Position numbers and translations under genes: made by a program
Assembly (NCBI RefSeq): GCF_002307475.1
Contig: NZ_NTMH01000011.1
Span: 186,001-250,000, forward strand
From: Pantoea allii
GTDB taxonomy: Bacteria; Pseudomonadota; Gammaproteobacteria; Enterobacterales; Enterobacteriaceae
Direction: 5' to 3'
Length of the DNA: 64,000 nt
Notes under the pieces: generated by a model
What the model saw: the letters and a program-made list of their open reading frames with translations, nothing else
What the model was told of the DNA's origin: nothing
Database searches by the model: none
Part shown: positions 51,870 to 60,928 of the stretch, in pieces
Layout of the letters: every line of letters starts with the position of its first letter
Position numbering within the stretch: position 1 is the first letter of the stretch

Positions 51870-52153
51870 GGATTGTTATTCAGCTTGGCTTTACAGGCAA
51901 GAAAATGCGTAAACGACATAACAGATCTTTGACGTTACGCACAATTCAGAGAGGTTGGGAAATTATCTTAAAAATAGTGCTGAAGTCTGGACGACACAAG
52001 GTCAGTCTTTTCAGGAGGATTTCAGCAGCGTCAGCTGACGCCGCAAACACAGTTACCTTAAGCTCAGGAAGGCACCTTGCCCGACAGTGATAGGCCATCC
52101 GCACGTGCACAACAGCATGGACCGCACGTTAATTCCCAGGATGAGGCTAAAGG
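51870..52153. other. Gap between fru control region and Dcu-like gene
   Basis: A 284-bp stretch with no supported gene. A 61-codon plus-strand frame at 51905-52090 has no ribosome site or recognisable similarity. The inverted repeat GCGTCAGCTGACGC (52026-52039) is the only structure seen, and no clear terminator for the Dcu-like gene is present. Confidence 0.5.
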
Positions 52154-53440
52154 TTAGAACAGCATGGCTAAACCGGCGGCAAAAAGCATCGACAAGCCGG
52201 TGGCCAGTAAACCTGGCAAAATAAACGGGTGATCGATTACTCGTCGGCCCAGACGAGTGGAGCCGGTATCATCCAGCGCAACGGCGGCCAGCAACGTGGG
52301 ATAGTTAGGCAAGATAAACAGGGACGCGGTTGCCGGAAAACAGATGACAAGTGTGGCGGGCGCAATGCCCATACTCAAGGCCATCGGAAACAGAATTTTG
52401 GTCGATGCCGCCTGAGAATAGAGAAAACATGATGCCAGTACGATAATCAGTGCCAGTAACACTGTGGAATCCAGAAAATAGCGCGCGGCCATATCCTCTA
52501 ACCACAGGCGATTGCTCTCCATAAACGTGGAACCCAGCCAGGCCACGCCAAGTATACAGATACACGACGTCATACCGGTTTTAAACACCGACGACCCCGG
52601 AATCGTATGCACATTCACCCGACAGAACATGACGATAGCCATTGCCACCGCTAACATCACGGCAATGCGCGCCTGTCCGCTATTGAGCACGGGGCGAGTA
52701 ATGATTTCCAGTTTGGGGCTGCTGATAATGGCATAAATCAGCACCGTCACCAAGCCAATAATAAAAATCAGAACCGAACGTCTGCCGTGAATAGCGGAAT
52801 GCGTAAGCTGCACGGTTTTCACCGCATTATCCTGATGTTCAAGTTGGTCAGTGTGACGTAAGCGATCCCACCACAGGTAAAACAATGCGGAACATAAGAG
52901 CGCCATGAAGGTGGCAGGAATGGTCACGGCAATCAGTTCTATATAGCCCCAGCCGTGCGGCCCCTGTTCCAGAATACCAGCGAAAAAAATCACGGCTGCC
53001 GAAATGGGTGATGCCACAATGCCAAGTAACGATGCGGCGACAGAAAGCGCTAATGCGCGGGTTGGACGAAGATGATTATCTTTGGCTACTGCCACAATCA
53101 CGGGCATACAGGCAAAAGATACCTGCCCAGTACTGGCCATCATGGTCAATAACCAGGTTGAGAGTGGCGCCGTAATCACCAACAGCCGTGGATAACGGCG
53201 CAAGGCACGCTCGGTCAGTTGCACCAGATAATCAATGCCTCCTGCCTGCTGCATGGCCGAGATGGCGACAATCACCACCATGATAAATATCATTACCAGC
53301 ATCGGCAGGTCGCCAGGTGTGGCACCCAGCGCGCACAACATTAATACTCCCGCCCCGCCTGCAAACCCCACACCGATGCCGCCAATACGCATGCCCAAAA
53401 ACAGGAAAAAAAGCACGGTCATAAACTGTAGTATTAGCAT
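52154..53440 (-). CDS. DcuA/DcuB-family C4-dicarboxylate-type transporter
   Basis: A 428-residue inner-membrane carrier with about ten to twelve helices of the DcuA/DcuB family. The N-terminus MLILQFMTVLFFLFLGMRIGGIGVG and the central segments GIDYLVQL and ASTGQVSFACMPVI are typical. In E. coli DcuA/B exchange fumarate, malate, aspartate and succinate during anaerobic growth; the substrate here is unproven. The start at 53440 has AAGGA about 8 bp upstream, and an upstream in-frame start is less likely. It lies downstream of the DapA-like lyase gene on the same strand with a 318-bp gap. Confidence 0.87.
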   Translation of the reverse strand: MLILQFMTVLFFLFLGMRIGGIGVGFAGGAGVLMLCALGATPGDLPMLVMIFIMVVIVAISAMQQAGGIDYLVQLTERALRRYPRLLVITAPLSTWLLTMMASTGQVSFACMPVIVAVAKDNHLRPTRALALSVAASLLGIVASPISAAVIFFAGILEQGPHGWGYIELIAVTIPATFMALLCSALFYLWWDRLRHTDQLEHQDNAVKTVQLTHSAIHGRRSVLIFIIGLVTVLIYAIISSPKLEIITRPVLNSGQARIAVMLAVAMAIVMFCRVNVHTIPGSSVFKTGMTSCICILGVAWLGSTFMESNRLWLEDMAARYFLDSTVLLALIIVLASCFLYSQAASTKILFPMALSMGIAPATLVICFPATASLFILPNYPTLLAAVALDDTGSTRLGRRVIDHPFILPGLLATGLSMLFAAGLAMLF

Positions 53441-53635
53441 GATTCCATTCCTTCTGACTGCGGTTGACACCGTTACCGCCCACACTCAATGCCGGTCCAG
53501 GCTTCATTTACCCCCGTAAGGTTGCATCAGGTTATTTGTCGATATGTCCTACAGAGAAATGGAACACGGCTTAATAACCGTTTTCTGCGCATCGGGTGCA
53601 CTGAGGGGCGTAAATTCTTTTTGCGTTGATGCATG

Positions 53636-53684
53636 ATTTCTCTGGATGCCTGCCGGTAAGCAGACCGGGACATCTCAGAGAAAT
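53636..53684. other. Long inverted repeat between the lyase and Dcu-like genes
   Basis: ATTTCTCTG (53636-53644) pairs with CAGAGAAAT (53676-53684), with inner GATG/CATC and CCGG/CCGG pairs. The hairpin sits 75 bp after the lyase stop on the minus strand. No clear T run follows, so it may terminate weakly or stabilise the lyase mRNA end. I see no other element in the 53441-53758 gap except a weak operator-like AACCGTTTTCT near 53577-53587. Confidence 0.6.
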
Positions 53685-53758
53685 ACGTTGAATCGCGCTA
53701 CGTCGTTACGACAGGCAGTTCCCACATTGAGGCGTCCTGCCTGCCAGACTCGCCCGTT

Positions 53759-54688
53759 TTATTTCACCCGGCCCAGCTCAGCAGCACGCATTGCCGCGTG
53801 AATCTCTTCTGCCGCGCCTTCACCCAGCGGTAACAGCGGTGAACGGACAGTGGCATGTTCCAGAATGCCACGCGCAACCAGCGCATGTTTAAGTGCGACG
53901 GTGCCTTCCATATGTGAACCACGATGGTACACCGCTTTAGTCACAGGCATCAGTCGGTCATGTAATGCACGGGCTGTCTTATAATCCTGCGCTTTACCGG
54001 CATTGATCATTTCAATCAGTGGCTCAGGTGCAATATTGCCGTAGCCCACCAAAAAGCCATCAACATCAAAAATGGTATGCAGCAGATATTCATCATGGCA
54101 GGTCAGAATCTGAAGATCGGGACGTTCACGGCGGATGACAGGAATTTCAGTATCCCAACGACGCATGTTGCGTACACCATTTTTCATCGCAAACACGCCC
54201 GGCTGAGCGGAAATATCCAGCAGTGTTTTCAGGTTATAGGTGGCTTTAGTGACATCGGGATACTGGAATAAAATAAGCGGTAAGCCACTTTCTTCATAAA
54301 CGACGCGATAGCGATCCTGTGGCGCACCGTCCTGGTAACCAAAACGCAACCAGCCGTGTGAAGGATAAAGTAAACCGGCAGCCGCCCCAGCCTCAACAGC
54401 GCGTTTTGCCTCACGTGCCGCCACTTCAGTTCCTTCCCCAGTAATACCGGCAATGACGGGGATCTTGCCTTCAACGGATTTTACAAATGCCCGAATGACG
54501 TCGGCCTGCTCATCCTGGGTCAGAAACGTGCCCTCACCTGCGTGCCCCAGGACCACCAGCCCTTTTACGCCGTCAATACTTCCCAGCCAGCTGCCCAGAC
54601 GTTGAATAGCGTCAAAATCGACTTTTCCTTCGCGAGTGAATGGGGTAACGGGTGCTGGGGTTAAGCCTCTGAGGTCGATATTAATCAT
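53759..54688 (-). CDS. DapA-superfamily (DHDPS/NAL/KDG aldolase) lyase
   Basis: A 309-residue TIM-barrel class I aldolase or dehydratase. The substrate-carboxylate motif reads GHAGEG (residues 49-54) instead of DapA's GTTGE, with the catalytic tyrosine Y143 in FQYP and the Schiff-base lysine K169 in FAMKN. It is not dapA itself, because that gene lies elsewhere and the motif differs. Relatives split or dehydrate sialic acid, keto-deoxy sugar acids or hydroxybenzylidenepyruvates; the substrate is unknown. It is controlled by an operator shared with the MFS permease gene across the LacI regulator gene. Confidence 0.85.
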   Translation of the reverse strand: MINIDLRGLTPAPVTPFTREGKVDFDAIQRLGSWLGSIDGVKGLVVLGHAGEGTFLTQDEQADVIRAFVKSVEGKIPVIAGITGEGTEVAAREAKRAVEAGAAAGLLYPSHGWLRFGYQDGAPQDRYRVVYEESGLPLILFQYPDVTKATYNLKTLLDISAQPGVFAMKNGVRNMRRWDTEIPVIRRERPDLQILTCHDEYLLHTIFDVDGFLVGYGNIAPEPLIEMINAGKAQDYKTARALHDRLMPVTKAVYHRGSHMEGTVALKHALVARGILEHATVRSPLLPLGEGAAEEIHAAMRAAELGRVK

Positions 54689-54746
54689 AATTAACTCCTT
54701 GATGTAATAGACGTTTACTCATAAGTGCAGTCAGGATGAAAAATAA

Positions 54747-54774
54747 ATGCAAACGTTACTGCAATCGTTTTCAC
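54747..54774 (-). promoter_or_regulatory. 28-bp double LacI-family operator before the lyase gene
   Basis: The 28 bp read on the minus strand begin GTGAAAACGATTGCAGTAAC and end GTTTGCAT. They match the 28 bp at 56293-56320 with only two differences. It holds two LacI-type cores (AACG-TT and AATCGTTTTC) and lies 58 bp before the lyase start codon. The encoded LacI regulator next door is the obvious binder. Confidence 0.82.
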
Positions 54775-54868
54775 GTAAGTTAAATTCGCAATGTAATCTC
54801 ATCGTGTCAACCGGCAACTGTTAATAAGTGCGGCAGCCATCACAAAACACCAAGGGAGAAAATCATTG

Positions 54869-54888
54869 TCTGCGATCCAGATCGCAGA
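54869..54888. terminator. 20-bp perfect palindrome after the LacI-family gene
   Basis: TCTGCGATC and GATCGCAGA (54869-54888) flank CA, 48 bp downstream of the lacI-family stop on the minus strand. As an RNA hairpin it has an 8-bp stem with a CTGG loop, but only a weak T stretch (ATTTTC) follows. It could instead be a protein-binding site. Confidence 0.45.
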
Positions 54889-54935
54889 GGGTTCATGACC
54901 GCATTACACTCGCAATGCAGTCATTGGTCAGACGG

Positions 54936-55967
54936 TTACAGATGAGGGGAAGCGGTGGATTTTCGCGGGATTAAAGTGGGAATAATGGTCGATAAATGCG
55001 GCTCATTCCTGCCATTGATGAGCATATCCACGGCATTACCTGCAATATGTTCCAGTGGCGTACGCACTGAGGTTAAGGCGACAGGCAACCGGCTGACGAG
55101 AGGAATATCGTTGTATCCTACCAATGACAGCTCTTTGCCAATGGTGATCCCTGCATGATGCGCCGCCGCCATCACGCCAATCGCAATCTCGTCATTGACG
55201 GCAAAAATCGCTGTAGGCCGCGAGGAATGGTTTAACATCGACGAACCCACCTCTTCGCCCGACTGGATATTAAAGTCAGAGGAACGACACCACTCTGGTC
55301 GAACAGACAAACCGGCTTCCTTCATTGCCCGTTCAAAACCTTTCCGACGATTCAATGCATTAGAGGCAAAATCCGGCCCACCAATCATACCGATTTTTTT
55401 ATGGCCTAAATCGATCAGATGGCGCGCGGCAAGGTAGCCGCCCATTTCGTCATCACCCACGGAAGAGGGGCTTACGCCGTCGGTGCGCAATACCAGTACG
55501 TGCGGTATTTCGCGTTCCCGCAGCGTCTGCGGAAGCGGATCGCCCAGACGGCAGGTTGAAAGAATCAGTCCGTCGACGCGTCTGTCCAGTAAGGATTCAG
55601 CGGACGCTTTTTCCTGTTGCGGGTCGTCACCACAGGTCGCCACGATGGCAAAGTAGCCGCGTCGTGAGGCAGCAGTGGCGATAGCCTCAAACAACATCGC
55701 CGTCACCGCATCCGTCATGCGGGGAACCAGTACACCAAGCGTACCGGTATCGCCCCTTCGCAGGCTGGAGGCAACATAATCGCGCCGATAGCCAAGTTCA
55801 CGAGCAACCTGGCGAACTTTTTCAGCTGACGCACTTTTTGACTGTGGAAGCCTTTCATCCAGAATTCGCGATACGGTTGAAATGCTTACGCCTGCGGCAT
55901 TGGCAACATCACGCATCGTTATCAGCCTTTTATCCGACTGTTCCTTTTCCTGGCTTTCCTGATCCAT
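54936..55967 (-). CDS. LacI-family regulator of the lyase-permease locus
   Basis: A 343-residue LacI-type repressor. The helix-turn-helix TMRDVANAAGVSISTVSRIL is at residues 17-36, with the hinge (VRQVARELGYRRDYVASSLRR, given in part) and a sugar-binding-like effector domain following. It is transcribed away from the MFS permease gene and toward the lyase gene. Two nearly identical operators flank it, one per divergent unit. The effector is unknown; it is probably the substrate or product of the lyase. Similar proteins include GntR/IdnR and sugar-acid repressors. Confidence 0.9.
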   Translation of the reverse strand: MDQESQEKEQSDKRLITMRDVANAAGVSISTVSRILDERLPQSKSASAEKVRQVARELGYRRDYVASSLRRGDTGTLGVLVPRMTDAVTAMLFEAIATAASRRGYFAIVATCGDDPQQEKASAESLLDRRVDGLILSTCRLGDPLPQTLREREIPHVLVLRTDGVSPSSVGDDEMGGYLAARHLIDLGHKKIGMIGGPDFASNALNRRKGFERAMKEAGLSVRPEWCRSSDFNIQSGEEVGSSMLNHSSRPTAIFAVNDEIAIGVMAAAHHAGITIGKELSLVGYNDIPLVSRLPVALTSVRTPLEHIAGNAVDMLINGRNEPHLSTIIPTLIPRKSTASPHL

Positions 55968-56292
55968 ATATCACTCCGGGGATTAATGTGGGTGGCAAAG
56001 ATCCATCTGCAGACGGCAACAATATACAACAGACGCGATAACAACGGGATACGCGGTTAACATGCACTGCCTGGGGGCCGCACTTATCCTTCTCTTAACG
56101 CTCACAGAGTGCCATTTTCAGCCATTACGCTCTTATAGTTCTCCCCCGTCTTAGCCTCTCCGCAAACTCAATGAGAAAGAGTATGACCTGATTCACGCTT
56201 TTTTGATTGCCTGAGAGCGGAATGTGAACTCGTTAACAATTAACTACGCCGCTTGATTGACGCAGCAGAATATTAAACCAACGATAACCCAT
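55968..56292. other. Intergenic stretch between LacI and MFS genes
   Basis: A 325-bp AT-rich stretch with no gene. It must contain the promoter of the LacI-family gene, but no clear box pair was identified. The shared 28-bp operator lies at its right edge. Confidence 0.5.
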
Positions 56293-56320
56293 GTGAAAAC
56301 GATTGCATTAACGTTTTCAT
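56293..56320 (+). promoter_or_regulatory. 28-bp double LacI-family operator before the MFS gene
   Basis: Begins GTGAAAACGATTGCATTAAC and ends GTTTTCAT, matching the lyase operator at 26 of 28 positions in the same orientation relative to transcription. It lies 122 bp before the MFS start codon. Shared long operators imply the same regulator controls both units. Confidence 0.82.
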
Positions 56321-56442
56321 ATTATCAGTTTGCATATTTTTTTATGCAATAACCATCAGTGAGTGGGCGGTAAACGCATGGCTCCGGCACGGTCGTTGTC
56401 TTGCACGTTTGCCCCCTATCCATCACTAAACAGGGTGTCACT

Positions 56443-57825
56443 ATGTCAACTCAGGTTATCGCTTCCCACGCCAGTCCCGCCGATTCATCTGTATTACTGG
56501 CGCGGCTTGAGCGATTGCCCATCACACGCCGGTTAATGGCTATTCGTGTTGTGGTGGGGCTGTCCACTTTTTTTGATGCCTATACCATTATTGCTATCGC
56601 GTTTGCCCTGCCACAACTGACGCAGGAATGGGGACTCACGCCGACATTTGTCGGTTTGATCATTGCAGCAAGCTATATCGGGCAACTGGTAGGTGCGCTC
56701 TTTTTTGGTACGCTGGCAGAGAAAATTGGCAGGATTGGTGTTTTGCGTATCACCATCATTATGTTTGTCATCATGGATGCCGCCTGCCTTTTCGCCTGGA
56801 ACGGCTGGTCGATTCTGGTTATCCGTTTTTTGCAGGGGCTGGGAATTGGTGCAGAGGTCCCGGTCGCCAGTGCCTATATCAACGAGTTTGTCGGTGCAAA
56901 GAAACGCGGTCGTTTTTTTCTGCTGTATGAAGTTATCTTTCCGGTTGGCATGATGTGTGCCGGCCTTATCGGGTTCTTTCTGGTGCCGGTTTATGGCTGG
57001 AAAATCATGTTTCTCATTGGCCTGATCCCCTCGGCCCTGGCGGCACCTTTGCGCTGGTTAATGCCGGAATCTCCGCGCTGGTTAGTCTCTAAAGGCCGCC
57101 ATCAACAGGCTGAAAAAGTTGTCCAGTCCTTCGAGGCAGAAGCTGTACGTCGTGGTATGCCATTACTCGAGCCCGTCATTAAACCTGTAACGGTGATACC
57201 CGCCTCATCCAGCGGGGTGAAAGCCCTGTTCTCAGGTATCTACAAATCCCGGACGTTTATGCTGTGGGGTTTGTGGTTGACGGTTTATACCATCAATAAC
57301 GGTATGGTTACCTGGTTTCCAACCATGTATAAGACCCTGTTCAACCTGCCGTTAGAAACCAGCCTGGCCTATGGGTGGATCACCTCGGCCTGCGGCGTCA
57401 TTGCCTCTGTAATTTGTGCCTTTAAAATCGATCACGTGGGGCGTAAGCGCTGGTACAGCTGGGCATTTATGCTGGCCATTATTCCGCTCATCGTGCTGTG
57501 TGTATTAGGGGCTAATGCGCCCTGGCAGATACTGATCTTTGGCAGCATCGCCTATGCCATTTTGCAAACTATCGCCTTCTCACTTTATCTCTATTCTGCC
57601 GAACTCTATCCGACCCGGCTTCGGGCGACAGGTACTGCCTTTTCCAGCGCCTGGCTACGCGCCGGGTCGTCCGTTGGGCCATTAATGGTGGGGTTTATTG
57701 TGTCTGGCTTTGGGATCAGATTTGTTTTTATCACGTTTGCCGTCATTGCCCTGATCGGTGGCGTGATCACCCTGCTGTTCGCGATTGAAACCAAAGAAAA
57801 GTCGCTTGAAGAGTTATCCCCTTAA
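56443..57825 (+). CDS. MFS permease of the sugar-porter/SV2-like type
   Basis: A 460-residue major facilitator with 12 helices. Family motifs are GTLAEKIGRIGVL between helices 2 and 3, PESPRWLVSKGR after helix 6 and a central cytoplasmic loop; ELYPTRLRATGTAFSSAWLRAGS is given in part. It resembles aromatic-acid, niacin or metabolite:proton symporters of the SV2-like branch. The start at 56443 gives MSTQVIASHAS with GGGTG about 6 bp upstream; a TTG start 42 bp upstream is less likely. It is the probable importer for the lyase substrate. Confidence 0.85.
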   Translation: MSTQVIASHASPADSSVLLARLERLPITRRLMAIRVVVGLSTFFDAYTIIAIAFALPQLTQEWGLTPTFVGLIIAASYIGQLVGALFFGTLAEKIGRIGVLRITIIMFVIMDAACLFAWNGWSILVIRFLQGLGIGAEVPVASAYINEFVGAKKRGRFFLLYEVIFPVGMMCAGLIGFFLVPVYGWKIMFLIGLIPSALAAPLRWLMPESPRWLVSKGRHQQAEKVVQSFEAEAVRRGMPLLEPVIKPVTVIPASSSGVKALFSGIYKSRTFMLWGLWLTVYTINNGMVTWFPTMYKTLFNLPLETSLAYGWITSACGVIASVICAFKIDHVGRKRWYSWAFMLAIIPLIVLCVLGANAPWQILIFGSIAYAILQTIAFSLYLYSAELYPTRLRATGTAFSSAWLRAGSSVGPLMVGFIVSGFGIRFVFITFAVIALIGGVITLLFAIETKEKSLEELSP

Positions 57826-57994
57826 TCAGGCAACATCACGCCGATAAGGAAGTCAGTTACATCGCCATCATCCGGGTTTGGCCATGCGCCACCGAGAGCC
57901 TGGTCAGCGCATCGTTAACAGCCTGATTTTGGGACGGACAGAAGGAAAAACCAAACGCGCGGTGATAGCTCAACAACAGGGAGGCCGAAAAAGG

Positions 57995-58249
57995 TTATGG
58001 CGCGGTGCTCTGCTCAAGGTGAATCAGATATTCCATGGCGTAATGACGATTGCTGCCGCACATCTCAACCGATGGCTGAAGTCCCGCGCACACGTCTGGC
58101 CGCAGGGGAGATGCAAAAATTTTGCAGAGGTTATTATCCGCGAGCTGAATGCAGCGCGTATTAGCGGGTTTACCCTGAGGCATGCCAGGAATGGGCGAGG
58201 AAATGCTGGGGGCGATACAACAGGCACCGCAATCTGTACGACATTCCAT
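57995..58249 (-). CDS. yeiW: YeiW, UPF0153 cysteine-cluster protein
   Basis: An 84-residue protein matching E. coli YeiW over its whole length, of the YkgJ-type zinc/iron-chelating cysteine cluster family. The N-terminal cysteines C3, C7, C10 and C11 are in the [11 protein letters not shown] arrangement, with further cysteines in TRCIQL, LCKIF, DVCAG and EMCG. The function is unknown. A 129-codon frame on the opposite strand over this region is a shadow. Another small gap before efpL shows no gene. Confidence 0.88.
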   Translation of the reverse strand: MECRTDCGACCIAPSISSPIPGMPQGKPANTRCIQLADNNLCKIFASPLRPDVCAGLQPSVEMCGSNRHYAMEYLIHLEQSTAP

Positions 58250-58537
58250 CTTTCACATCCGGGATAGGGTAAACCGCGGACGATAACAGAATGAGGATTA
58301 CCCCGACATCACCTTTACAGAAAAAGAGGTTAACGCCTAAGCGAAAGGCATTGCGGTTTATGCTGAAATCGCCGTTGCAAGAGGAAGACCTCGTAAAACC
58401 AGGCTTATCTACTCATACAACGGGCCTGTTCTGTCCTGCCACTCGCTATCGACAACAAAATTTTTCGCGCTATCTTGCCTGTTAAGAGGCGCGCGAGTAA
58501 CGTTGCGCGCACTATTACTTTGCGAGTGAGAACAGCA

Positions 58538-59110
58538 ATGCCAAAAGCGAATGAAATTAAAAAAGGAATGGCCGTTACCCACAATGGAAAACTGCTGCTG
58601 GTCAAGGATATTGACGTCCAGAGCCCTAGCGCGCGCGGCGCGGCAACGCTTTATAAAATGCGCTTTACGGATGTCCGTACGGGGATGAAGGTCGAAGAAC
58701 GCTTTAAAGGCGACGAGATTATCGAGGCTATCTCTCTGAGCCGTCGCAGCGTCACCTTCTCCTATATTGACGGTGATGAATACGTCTTTATGGACGATGA
58801 GGATTACACGCCTTACGCCTTCAAAAAAGAGCAAATAGAAGAAGAGCTGCTGTTCATTCCGGAAGGTGGCATTCCCGGCATTCAGGTTCTCACCATGGAC
58901 GGACAGGTTCTGGCGCTGGAATTACCACAAACCGTGGACATGGACATTGTGGATACCTCGCCCGGTATTAAAGGCGCGTCAGCCAGTGCCCGCACCAAAC
59001 CTGCCGGGATGAGTACCGGTTTAGTTGTTCAGGTACCGGAGTACCTCAGCAACGGCGATCGCATCCGAATCCATGTGGCAGAACGTCGCTATATGGGGCG
59101 CGCAGACTAA
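58538..59110 (+). CDS. efpL: EfpL (YeiP), elongation factor P-like protein
   Basis: A 190-residue EF-P paralogue, the same length as E. coli YeiP, that relieves ribosome stalling at proline-rich stretches. The tip loop reads SPSARGA with R33 at the position that holds the modified lysine in EF-P; EfpL acts with an unmodified arginine. The N-terminal KOW-like and two OB domains are recognisable. The start at 58538 gives [11 protein letters not shown], as in YeiP; an in-frame upstream ATG adds 21 unmatched residues. Confidence 0.96.
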   Translation: MPKANEIKKGMAVTHNGKLLLVKDIDVQSPSARGAATLYKMRFTDVRTGMKVEERFKGDEIIEAISLSRRSVTFSYIDGDEYVFMDDEDYTPYAFKKEQIEEELLFIPEGGIPGIQVLTMDGQVLALELPQTVDMDIVDTSPGIKGASASARTKPAGMSTGLVVQVPEYLSNGDRIRIHVAERRYMGRAD

Positions 59111-59141
59111 TTGCCTGCGTTACAGGTTGGCGGCTAAATAA

Positions 59142-59156
59142 TGTTATAATATAACA
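59142..59156. promoter_or_regulatory. Zur box upstream of yeiR
   Basis: TGTTATAATATAACA is a perfect palindrome equal to the core of the Zur operator (TGTTATANTATAACA). It contains a TATAAT minus-10-like hexamer, so Zur bound with zinc would cover the promoter. It lies 35 bp before the yeiR start codon, implying induction under zinc starvation. Confidence 0.88.
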
Positions 59157-59190
59157 ATATCACCGTCTTTACTTTACAGGAGCCGCTGGC

Positions 59191-60168
59191 ATGACGCGCG
59201 TTAACCTTCTTACCGGATTTCTGGGCAGTGGTAAAACCACCACGCTGCTTCATCTGTTAGCGCATAAGCCCGAAGAGGAAAACTGGGCTGTGCTGGTGAA
59301 TGAATTCGGTGAAGTTGGTATTGATGGTGCGTTACTCGCCAACAGCGGTGCCATCCTGAAAGAGATACCCGGCGGTTGCATGTGCTGCGTCAACGGACTG
59401 CCCATGCAGGTCGGGTTAAACAGGCTGTTAAAGCAGAATAAACCCGATCGCCTGCTGATTGAGCCCACTGGACTGGGCCATCCGCGCCAGTTATTACAGA
59501 TGCTGACCTCGCCGGTTTATCAGCCCTCGCTCGAACTGCAGGCAACGCTTACCCTGCTGGATGCACGGCAGCTTGCAGATGAACGCGTGGCGAAAAATGA
59601 AAACTTTCGCGATCAACTGGCCGCCGCCGACATTATTGTCGGCAATAAACGCGATCGCTGGAGCGAAGCCGATCGGCAGCGCCTGGAGCAGTGGCTTGCC
59701 GCACACCAGGACGATCGTCAGTTTGTTACTGCCGAGTTTGGTCAGATTCCCCTCACTTTGCTCGACAGGCCGCGAGGGAAAGCGCGCGCCATTCCGCATC
59801 CGGCCCACCATCATCATCACTCAGCCCCGGCCAGTGGTATTGCCGCAATGCGACTCGACGGGCACGCAACCTGGCGTCGGGCGGCCAATCAGGGTCAGGG
59901 TTATGTTGCCTGTGGCTGGATTTTTGATGATGAAACGGTGTTTGATACTCTGCCGTTGCTGGAGTGGGCACGGCTTGCCCCAGTTGATCGGGTTAAAGGC
60001 GTGCTGCGCATTGCGGAGGGTGCCGTCAGCATTAACCGTCAGGGAGAAGACGTTCATATTGAAATACTGGGTTCAACCCCGCCTGACAGCCGCGTTGAGA
60101 TGATTCATTCCTCATCTGCCGACTGGAATAGTCTACAATCCGCTTTGTTGAAGATTCGTTTAAGCTGA
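59191..60168 (+). CDS. yeiR: YeiR, COG0523 (G3E) zinc-linked GTPase
   Basis: A 325-residue G3E-family metallochaperone GTPase matching E. coli YeiR. Walker A is GFLGSGKTT (residues 9-17), the metal-binding CxCC motif is GGCMCC (C63, C65, C66) and a histidine-rich stretch HPAHHHHHS lies around residues 204-212, followed by the CobW C-terminal domain. YeiR binds zinc with GTPase activity in E. coli. The upstream Zur box supports a role in zinc limitation. AGGAG lies about 8 bp before ATG. Confidence 0.95.
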   Translation: MTRVNLLTGFLGSGKTTTLLHLLAHKPEEENWAVLVNEFGEVGIDGALLANSGAILKEIPGGCMCCVNGLPMQVGLNRLLKQNKPDRLLIEPTGLGHPRQLLQMLTSPVYQPSLELQATLTLLDARQLADERVAKNENFRDQLAAADIIVGNKRDRWSEADRQRLEQWLAAHQDDRQFVTAEFGQIPLTLLDRPRGKARAIPHPAHHHHHSAPASGIAAMRLDGHATWRRAANQGQGYVACGWIFDDETVFDTLPLLEWARLAPVDRVKGVLRIAEGAVSINRQGEDVHIEILGSTPPDSRVEMIHSSSADWNSLQSALLKIRLS

Positions 60169-60209
60169 CATGGTTAAGGTCGGCGGTTATTTTTTATTAG
60201 GGCAGAATT

Positions 60210-60917
60210 ATGCACGCAACACGCCTTGTCACCATCCTGCTGCTGAATGCACTGGGAATGATGCTGTTTTTTTCCTGGTATTTACCGCCCGGTCATGGGT
60301 TTTGGTTTGATATCGATAAAGGGATTTTCTTCGCTTTCAATAATGAGATGGTTAATTACCCGGGGTTTGCCCTGCTGGTCGCGATTACCAACTTCCGCGG
60401 TTTTGACGCCGTGTCATTACTGGTAATGGGCTTACTCTATCTGTGGCTATGGCAACGGGAAACACCGACAGGCCGACGTCGTATGCTGGCCATTGGCATT
60501 ACGATGTTGCTGACAGCCGTCATCCTGAATCAGGCCGGTCATTTGCTACCGGTGAAGCACGCCAGTCCAACGCTGTTTTTTGAAGGGGTTCATCGCGTCA
60601 GTGAGTTGACCGGCATTCCAGCCAAAGACGCGTCTAAAGACAGTTTTCCGGGCGATCATGGCATGATGCTGATGATCTTCGCGGCATTTATGTGGCGCTA
60701 TTTTGGCTTTCGCACATTTTTAGTCAGCGTGGTCATTGTGGTGGTGTTTTCTCTTCCACGCATAATGGCTGGTGCACACTGGTTTACCGATATTGCCGTT
60801 GGATCACTTTCGGTTACGCTGGTGGGATTGAGTTGGTGGTTATTAACCCCGGCAAGTGATTACCTGGTTAATTGGTTTTATCACAAATTACCGGGTAAAA
60901 ATAAACCCCAACAGTAA
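60210..60917 (+). CDS. lpxT: LpxT (YeiU), lipid A 1-diphosphate synthase
   Basis: A 235-residue inner-membrane PAP2-family phosphotransferase that moves phosphate from undecaprenyl diphosphate to the 1-position of lipid A. The three PAP2 motifs are the KHASPTLFF region, SFPGDHG and RIMAGAHWFTDI. About five to six helices are predicted. It lies 41 bp downstream of yeiR as in E. coli, and a good terminator-like structure follows. Confidence 0.94.
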   Translation: MHATRLVTILLLNALGMMLFFSWYLPPGHGFWFDIDKGIFFAFNNEMVNYPGFALLVAITNFRGFDAVSLLVMGLLYLWLWQRETPTGRRRMLAIGITMLLTAVILNQAGHLLPVKHASPTLFFEGVHRVSELTGIPAKDASKDSFPGDHGMMLMIFAAFMWRYFGFRTFLVSVVIVVVFSLPRIMAGAHWFTDIAVGSLSVTLVGLSWWLLTPASDYLVNWFYHKLPGKNKPQQ

Positions 60918-60928
60918 TTCATTAGCCC

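Noticed and set aside
51905..52090. 61-codon frame between fruB and the Dcu-like gene
   Set aside because: No ribosome site, no similarity, and basic composition typical of a random frame.
57878..58267. 129-codon plus-strand frame
   Set aside because: It is the shadow of yeiW on the other strand, which has clear family cysteines.
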